From Halichoerus grypus (taxonomy: Eukaryota; Chordata; Mammalia; Carnivora; Phocidae), in contig NC_135717.1 of assembly GCF_964656455.1 (NCBI RefSeq), forward strand, positions 15,518,775 to 15,582,774: DNA of 64,000 nucleotides, given 5' to 3'. The notes under the pieces were generated by a model. The model saw only the letters and a list, made by a program, of their open reading frames with translations. It searched no databases and had not been told where the DNA came from. The translations under genes were made by a program, and so were the position numbers. Positions 57,303-64,000 of the stretch are shown piece after piece. Numbering within the stretch: the first letter of the stretch is position 1; each line of letters opens with the position of its first letter.

Positions 57303-59440
57303 TTCTAAAGGAACAGAATCTTAAGGATGAATTCTCTGAATTGGCTCTGGTGTTTCTAGAATTGGCTCTCTGGTCCGATTAGATTTAAAGACACTAATGA
57401 TTCCGTTTCCAGTAGTAAAGAGAGTAGAAGTGATGATAAAGTCTGTGACATGATATAAAAATAGAAATATGCAAAATATCACTATTGGATATTCCTAATC
57501 AAACACTTAATAAGAGGCAAGGAACTGGATTACCATGTACGTGATACCTTCAAACACTGTTGTCAAACTAATGAGTATAGTGAGATTGGCTGTTGCTCCT
57601 GATGGAACTGAACAAAGTGGGGAGAAAAAAGGATGAGATCAGGGATTCCGATTCCCGGCCCAAGCACTGTATAAAGGATTGAAAGCTTCTATGTCTATCC
57701 TGAAAGATACCCCTATAGCTGCAGAGCTGAGATTGCTGAAAACCAAACCCAGAATCTCACCATGTTAGTAGCCGAATAATAGTGCGCATTGAAAAGTGAG
57801 GGCGTTGATGAGGAAGGAATGGGATCCTGATATTTGGAATGGAATGTGTGAGAATACCCTGATGAAGCTGGGGACATTGGGCCTGTAAATTCTGTTGTAC
57901 TTTGCCAGTAGAAGCAGTCTGTCTCTATAGCTCCTGTCTGAGGAGATATACCCTGCTTTGCACTAGGAAACTGTAATGGTCTGCCCCAAGGCAGTTGCCT
58001 TGAAAGACACTGCTGATTCTCTTCAGAACCCACCCCCACCACCCCTCTTTGCTTCTAGAACTGTAACTAGACTAATATCCCCGTAGGCCCTGGAAGCACA
58101 AGTAATTATATGAAGAAGTGGCCCAAATATTCATGGTCCCAACTCCTGCTATCCTACCTTCTCTCTCCTAGTCTGCACCTGTGGCTTTAGAGGAAGTTCC
58201 CTGTAATCAGGTGACAGAGGAAGAGAAAACTTGGCCCTGGTTTACAAATGGTTCTGCAGGATATGCAGGCACCACCCAGAAGTGGGCAGCTGTGCACACC
58301 CATGAGAGGCAGTGATAAAGGGAGATCCTCTCAGTGAGCAGAACTTCAAGCAGTTATGTATACCAATTCATGGGCTGTGGCCAATGGTTTGGCTGGATGG
58401 TCAGGGACTTGGAAGGAACATGATTAGAAAATTGGGGACAAGGAAGTCTGGGAAAGAGATACATAGATTGACTTCTCTGAATGGGTGAAAAACATGAATA
58501 TATGTGTCCCATATAAATGCTCACTCACCAAAGGGTGACCTCAGCAGAAGAGGATTTTAATAAGTGGATAGCAATTGGCCTCTTCAAGCCACCACTGTCA
58601 CTGCCCAATGAGTTTATTTTAAAAGTGGCCATGGTGTCAGGATGGAGGTTATGATGGGGTCAGCAACATGGACTTTCATTCACCAAGGCTGACCTGGCTG
58701 TGGCCACTGCCAAGTGTCCAGGTGGCAGCCGCAGAGACCAACACTGAGTCTCTGATATGACACTTCCTCGGGGTGATGAGCCAGCTACCTGACGGCAGGT
58801 GGATTACATTGGACCACTTCTGTCATTGAAGAGGCAACAGTTTTTATTGGAATTGACACTTACTCTGAACATGGATGTGCCTTCCTTGCACACAGTGCTT
58901 CTGCCCAAACTACCATCCACGGACTCTCAGAATGCCTTATCCCCCATCATGGTATTCCACGCAGCATTGCTTCTGGTGAAGGGACTCACTTTATAGCAAA
59001 TGAAACGGCAATGGGCCCATTCTCACGGAATTCACTGGTCTTACAATGTTCCCCACCATCCTGAAGTAGCTGGTTTGACAGAATGGTAGAATGGCCTTTC
59101 AGACTCAGTTACAGTGCCAGCCGGGTAGCAGTACCTAGTGGGACTGGGGGAAAGGTTCTCCAGGAGGCTTATATGCTCTGAATCAATGTCCAATATATGG
59201 TGCTGTTTTTCTCATAGCAAGCATTCACTGGTCTAGGAATCATGGGGTGGAAATGGGAATGGCATCCCTGGTAACCCAGTAAATTTTTTGCTACCTATCC
59301 CTACAACCTTATGCTCTACTAGCCTACTATCTTAGTTCTAAAGGAAGAAATGCTTCTAACAGTAATAATTCCAAAGAATTGGAAATTAAGACTGTCACTT
59401 GACCACTTTGGACTCCTCATGCCCTTGAATCAACAGATTT
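57303..59440 (+). pseudogene. Degraded ERV-L pol with RNase H, integrase and dUTPase remnants
   Basis: Coding traces occur in retroviral order but in shifting frames. An RNase H segment (about 58205-58300; WFTNGSAGY, with the first catalytic Asp changed to Asn) is followed by a linker (KIGDKEVWER, about 58430-58470). Next come integrase (VDYIGPL at about 58800; a second region reading SGEGTHF at about 58970, where the catalytic Asp is changed) and a dUTPase-like piece (NWKLRLSLDHFGLLMPLNQQ, 59374-59433). A dUTPase after integrase is a hallmark of ERV-L. In-frame stops and the lost catalytic residues show it is dead. No 3' LTR follows. Confidence 0.72.
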
Positions 59441-59985
59441 GTCTTTTAACTTTATGGAGTGTTTTTGTTGTGTGGAAACATTTTTATTTACATATGGTCA
59501 AACTTATTAATGTTTTTGTAAATTTAAGTACTCATTAAAAATACCTCCTTTACTGCAAAAGTAAGTTTATTTATCCCTATATCACTGGTAATTTTTGCTT
59601 TATGAGTATGATATTTATACAACATAATTACATAATTGATTTATATAATGTTATTACATAATTGATATTTGTAACTTTTCATTGTGAATTATAACTCTAA
59701 GCAGTATTTCTTATTTAAAGATTTTTGGCCTCCACCTTATCTTCTATTAAAATTATTGCTCCTGCTTTCTTTTATTTGCCCTTGACTAGCAGATCTTTAG
59801 TCATCCTATTTCAATCTTCTGAATCACATTCGGTGAGCCTCAATAATGCAACATACAGTTTGGTTTCACTTTTAGATGCAAACTGAAAAAATTTTTTTAA
59901 GATTTTTATTTATTTATTTATAAATATTAGGGGTAAACACCTATTAGTGAAATTGCTGGGTCATAGGGTAGCTCTATTTTTAACT
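59441..59985. repeat. AT-rich old L1-like sequence
   Basis: The ERV-L ends abruptly against AT-rich DNA (gtttttgttgtgtggaaac, tattacataattgatttat) with the look of antisense L1. It includes agtgaaattgctgggtcata at about 59948, an antisense L1 phrase. Family uncertain. Confidence 0.4.
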
Positions 59986-60228
59986 TCTATTTTATTTTAT
60001 TTTATTTTGTTTTTTTATGTTAGTCCCCATACAATACATCATTAGGGTTTGATGTAGTGATCCATGATTCATTGTTTTCATATAACACCTAGTGCTCCAT
60101 GCAGTATGTGCCCTCCTTAATACCCATCCCCGGGCTAACCCATCCCCCCACCCCCCTCCCCTCTAAAACCCTCAGATTGTTTCTCAGTATGGAGGTTCCT
60201 CAAGAAATTAAAAATAGATTAACTTCTT

Positions 60229-60412
60229 TTTTTTTTTTTTTTAAAGATTTTATTTATTTATTTGACAGAGAGAGACACAGCGAGAGAGGGAATACAAGCA
60301 GGGGGAATGGGAGAGGGAGAAGCAGGCTTCCCGCGGAGCAGGGAGCCCGATGCGGGGCTCGATCCCAGGGCCCTGGGATCATGACCTGAGCCGAAGGCCA
60401 CCCAGGTGCCCC
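60229..60412 (-). mobile_element. Can-SINE inserted in L1 3' UTR
   Basis: Poly-T, aaagattttatttatttatttgacag, then aaggccacccaggtgcccc, lacking the usual gacgcttaacgactga stretch. Target-site duplication aaaatagattaacttctt at 60211-60228 and 60413-60430. Confidence 0.95.
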
Positions 60413-60577
60413 AAAATAGATTAACTTCTTGAGGAACCTCCATACTGTTTTCCAGAGTGGCTGTATCAGTTTGCATTCCCACCAACAGTGTAAGAGGGTT
60501 CCCTTTTCTCCTCATCCTTGTCAACTCCTGTTGTTTCTTGTGTTGTTAATTTTAGCCATTCTGACTTCTGTGAGGTG

Positions 60578-61728
60578 CTATCTCATTGTGGTTTTGATTT
60601 GTATTTCCTTGATGCTGAGTAATGTTGAGCATTTTTTCATGTGTCTGTTGGCCATTTGGATCATGTCTTCTGCCCATTTCTTGACTGGATTTTTTGTTTT
60701 TTGGGTGTTGAGTTTGGTGAGTTCTTTATAGATTTTGGATATTAACCGTTTATCTGATATGTCATTTGTGAATATCTTCTCCCATTCTGTAGGTTGCCTT
60801 TTAGTTTTGTTGTTTCCCTTGATGTGCAAAAACTTTTTGCCTGATGACGTCCCAATAGTTTATTTTTGCTTTTGATTCCTGTATCTCTGGAGAGATGTCT
60901 AGCAAGAAGTTGCTGTGGCCGAGGTCAAAGAGGTTGCTGCCTGTGTTCTCCTCTAGGATTTTGATGGATTCCTGTCTCACATTTAGGTCTTTCATCCATT
61001 TTGAGTCTATTTTTGTGTATGGTGTAAGAAAGTGGTCCAGTTTCATTCTTCTGCACATAGCTGCCCAGTTTTCCCAAAACCATTTGTTGAAGAGACTGTC
61101 TTTTTTCCATTGGATATTCTTTCCTGTTTTGTCAAAGATTAGTTGACCATAGAGTTGAGGATCCATTTCTGGGTTCTCTCTTCTGTTCCGCTGATCTGTC
61201 TGTTTTTGTGCCATACTATACTGTCTTGATGATTATAGCTTTTTAATACAGCTTGAAGTCTGGAAATGGGATGCTTCCAGTTTTGATTTTCTTTTTCAAC
61301 ATTCCTTTGGCTATTTGGGGTCTTTTTTGGTTCCATACAAATTTTAGAATTATTTGTTCCAGCTCTGTGAAAAGTGCTGGTGGTATTTTGATAGGGATTG
61401 CATTGAATGTGTAGATTGCTTTGGGTAGCATAGACATTTTAACAATATTTGTTCTTCCAACCCATGCACATGGAATGTTTTTCCATTTCTTTGTGCCTTG
61501 CTCAAATTCTTTCTTAAATGTTCTATATTTTTCAGAGTACAGATCCTTTACCTCTTTGGTTAGGTTTATTCCTAGGTATCTTATGGTTTCTGGTGCAATT
61601 GTAAATGGGATTGATTCCTTGATTTCTCTTTCTGTTGCTTCACTGTTAGTGTAGAGAAATGCAGCAGACTTCTGTACATTGATTTTATATCCTTCAACTT
61701 TGCTGAACTCCTGTATCAGTTCTAGCAC
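60578..61728 (-). pseudogene. L1 ORF2 reverse transcriptase thumb and C-terminal region
   Basis: Three overlapping minus-strand frames (61243-61728, 60801-61214, 60578-60829) together cover the ORF2 region after the RT active site ([14 protein letters not shown], KANIxKM-like [21 protein letters not shown]) and the C-terminal part ([39 protein letters not shown]). Frameshifts separate them. Confidence 0.85.
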
Positions 61729-61936
61729 TTTTTTTGGTGGAATCTTTTGGGTTTTCTACATTTCATGTTGTCTGTGAGGAGTGGAAGTTTGACTTCTTCT
61801 TTGCCAATTTGGATGCCTTTTATTGCTCTTTGTTGAGTAGATGTCCTTATCATGTTCCTGACCTTAGCAGAAAAGCTCTCAGTTTTTCCCCATTGAGGTT
61901 GATATTCACTGTGGGTCTTTCATATATGGCTTTTCT

Positions 61937-62138
61937 TTTCTTTTCCTTTTTAAAAATATTTTATTTATTTATTTGACAGAGAGATAGTGAGAGCAGGAAC
62001 ACAAGCAGGGGGAGTGGGAGAGGGAGAAGCAGGCTTCCCGCCGAGCAGGGAGCCCGATGTGGGACTTGATCCCAGGACCCTGGGATCATGACCTGGGCTG
62101 AAGGCAGACACTTAATGACTGAGCCACCCAGGTGCCCC
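61937..62138 (-). mobile_element. Can-SINE inserted in L1 ORF2
   Basis: aatattttatttatttatttgacag, then gagccacccaggtgcccc. Flanks atatatggcttttct (61922-61936) and gtatatggcttttct (62140-62154). It interrupts the reverse transcriptase. Confidence 0.95.
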
Positions 62139-62283
62139 CGTATATGGCTTTTCTGATGTTGAGGTATGTTTCCTCTATCCCTACATCGTGGAGGGTTTTT
62201 ATCAAGAAAGGATGCTGTACTTTGTCAAATGCTTTTTCTGCATCTATTGAGAGGATCGTATGGTTCTTATCCTTTCTCTTTTA

Positions 62284-62868
62284 TTAATGTGGTGTATCAC
62301 ATTGTGGATGTGGATTTGTGGATGTTGAACCACCCCTGCTGCCCAGGAATAAATCCCACTTGGTCATGTGAATAATTCTTTTAATGTACTGTTGGATCCT
62401 ATTAGCTAGTATCTTGTTGAGAATTTTTGCATCCATGTTCATCAGGGATATTGGTCTGTAATTCCCCTTTATGGGGGGATCTTTGTCTGGTTTTGGGATC
62501 AAGGTGATGCTAGGCTCATAGAATGAGTTTGGAAATTTTCCTTCCATTTCTGTTTTTGGGAACAGTTTCAGAAGAATAGATATTAATTCTTCTTTAAATG
62601 TTTGATAGAATTTTACTGGGAAGCCATCCAGCCCTGGACTCTTGTTTGTTGGGAAGTTTTTGATTACTGAATCAATTTCTTTGCTGGTTATGGGTCTGTT
62701 CAGGTTTTCTGTTTCTTCCTGTTTCAGTTTTGATAGTTTATATGTTTCTATGAATGCATCCATTTCCCCCAGATTGCCTGATTTGTTGGCATATAATTGC
62801 TCATAATATTCTCTTATAATTGTTTGTATTTCTTCAATGTTGGTTGTGATCTCTCCTCTTTCATTCAT
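62284..62868 (-). pseudogene. L1 ORF2 reverse transcriptase N-terminal part
   Basis: A 194-codon open stretch holding the RT finger motifs: [32 protein letters not shown] and [20 protein letters not shown]. The catalytic YADD-type region that should follow at about 61740-62280 is cut by the SINE at 61937-62138. Confidence 0.88.
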
Positions 62869-63063
62869 GATTTTATTTATTTGGGTCCTTTCTCTTTTCT
62901 TCTTGATAAGTCTGGCTAGGGGTTTAACATCTTTTTAATTCTTTTAAAGAACCAGCTCTTAGTTTTGTTGACCTGTTGTACTGTTGTTGTTTTTTTAAAA
63001 TTTCTATATCATTGATTTCTGCTCCAATCTTTATTATTTCTCTTCTTCTGCTGGATTTGGGCT

Positions 63064-63546
63064 TTATTTGCTGTTTTTTCCCCACTCCTTTGGGTGTAAG
63101 GTTAGGTTGCGTATTTGAGACTTTTCTTGCTTCATGAGGAAGGCCTGTATTGCTATATACTTCCCTCTTAAGACTGCCTTTGCTGCATCCCAAAGGGTTT
63201 GAACTGTCATGTTTTCATTTTTATTTGCTTCCATGTATTTTTTAAATTCTTTAATTTCCTTCTTGACCCATTCATTCTTTAGTAGGATATTCTTTAACCT
63301 CCATGTATTTGTGGTCCTTCCAAATTTCTTGTGGTTGACTTCAAGTTTCATAGCATTGTGGTCTGAAAATATGCATGGTATGATCTCAACCTTTTTGTTC
63401 TGATTGAGTCCTGATTTGTGACCCAGTATGTGATCTATTCTGGAGAATGTTCCATGTGTACTTGGAGAGAATGTGTATTCTGCTGCTTTAGGATGAAATG
63501 CTCTGAATATATCTGTTAAGTCCATCCAGTCCAGTGTGTCATTCAA
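63064..63546 (-). pseudogene. L1 ORF2 endonuclease C-terminal part
   Basis: A 160-codon open stretch with the end of the AP-like endonuclease (YTFSPSTHGTFSRIDHILGH; the SRIDHIL and SDHN motifs are intact) and the following linker. Its upstream part is separated by the SINE at 63560-63755. Confidence 0.88.
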
Positions 63547-63559
63547 AGCTCTTGTTTCA

Positions 63560-63755
63560 GGGCGCCTGGGTGGCTCAGTTGGTTAGGCTCCTGCCTTTGG
63601 CTCAGGTCATGATCCCAGGGTCCTGGAATTGAGCCCCACATTGGGCTCAGTGGGGAGTCTGCTTCTCCCTCTGCTCCTTCCCCTGCTCATGCTCTCTGTA
63701 GCTCTCTCTCGTGTGTTCTCTCTCTCTCAAATAAATAAATAAATAAAATCTTGAA
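63560..63755 (+). mobile_element. Can-SINE inserted in L1 endonuclease region
   Basis: Head gggcgcctgggtggctcagt, tail caaataaataaataaataaaatc. The L1 text resumes about 63810 (cctcatttccttgttgatc). Confidence 0.93.
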
Positions 63756-63937
63756 AAATTTTTTGAAGAATTTTTTAAAAAACACACAAAAAAACAAAAA
63801 AGAAAACAAACCCCTCATTTCCTTGTTGATCTTCTGCTTAGGTGAGATGCCCATTGCTGTGAGTGGGGTGTTAAAGTCCCCTACTCTTATTGTATTATTA
63901 TCAATGAGTTTCTTTAAATTTGTTATTTTTTTAAACT

Positions 63938-64000
63938 CTTTTTTTAAAGAGTTTATTTATTTGACAGAGAGAGAGAGAGCAGCAGAGGGAGAGGGAGAAG
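63938..64000 (-). mobile_element. Can-SINE, cut by the window end
   Basis: ttaaagagtttatttatttgacag and a GA tract mark the 3' part of a minus-oriented SINE. Its head lies past 64000. Confidence 0.85.

Larger units (their letters stand above)
59986..64000 (-). mobile_element. L1 retrotransposon, 3' two-thirds, running off the window
   Basis: A minus-strand L1 with its 3' end marked by (TTTTA)n at about 59988-60017, then 3' UTR (catacaatacatcattagggtttg), then ORF2 reading leftward from beyond 63900. It is interrupted by four SINEs (60229-60412, 61937-62138, 63560-63755, 63938 on). The ORF2 pieces are conserved in sequence but lie in several frames, so it cannot encode a working protein. ORF1 and the 5' UTR are outside the window or absent. 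Confidence 0.9.

Noticed and set aside
1..64000. CRISPR arrays, operons, ribosome binding sites, prokaryotic mobile elements
   Set aside because: The window is a vertebrate chromosome with spliced genes. The only regular repeats are SINEs, LINEs, LTRs and simple repeats.
51000..64000. PSPH coding exons
   Set aside because: Searched by eye for the DVDST phosphatase motif and neighbouring conserved residues on +; none found, so no PSPH CDS is reported.

Overview
This is mammalian nuclear DNA, almost certainly from an arctoid carnivore (bear, seal or mustelid lineage). About 30 copies of a tRNA-Lys-derived Can-SINE are scattered through it. Their heads read gcgcctgggtggctcag, their tails end in a CT tract plus AAATAAATAAAATC, and this is the non-canid, non-feline form. 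The five genes are vertebrate housekeeping or metabolic genes in the order known from human 7p11.2: NUPR2, CHCHD2 and PHKG1 on the + strand, then SUMF2 and CCT6A on the - strand. I assembled every coding exon of all five. Each reads open from ATG to stop with GT..AG introns and consistent phases: NUPR2 98 aa (intronless), CHCHD2 154 aa (4 exons), PHKG1 387 aa (9 coding exons), SUMF2 300 aa (9 exons), CCT6A 531 aa (14 exons). Family names and human lengths are recalled, not searched.

Layout: 1-0.6 kb is the NUPR2 CpG island and gene. 0.6-13.9 kb is intergenic and repeat-rich: an MIR interrupted by two SINEs, a degraded minus-strand class I endogenous retrovirus (about 4.5-12.0 kb), a plus-strand solo LTR with perfect target-site duplications inside it, two tandem SINE pairs that re-used one target site, and a SINE carrying a 69-bp copy of DNA from 1 kb away. 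14.0-18.6 kb is CHCHD2. 18.6-22.8 kb is PHKG1 upstream sequence with L1, MIR and SINE remnants. 22.8-28.6 kb is PHKG1, which converges tail-to-tail with SUMF2 (29.7-39.8 kb). 41.2-50.5 kb is CCT6A. Its CpG-island promoter probably also serves PSPH, divergently, on the + strand. No PSPH coding exon is visible, so 51-64 kb is probably PSPH intron. It holds a degraded ERV-L element and a minus-strand L1 that runs off the window end and is broken by SINEs.

The genes do not form a pathway: a small stress-response nuclear protein, a mitochondrial/nuclear CX9C protein, the muscle glycogen phosphorylase kinase catalytic subunit, an ER paralogue of the sulfatase-activating enzyme, and a chaperonin subunit. 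I found no undescribed system. The best leads are a weak PHKG1 splice donor at the activation loop, the templated insertion inside a SINE, and the retroviral and SINE insertion histories.
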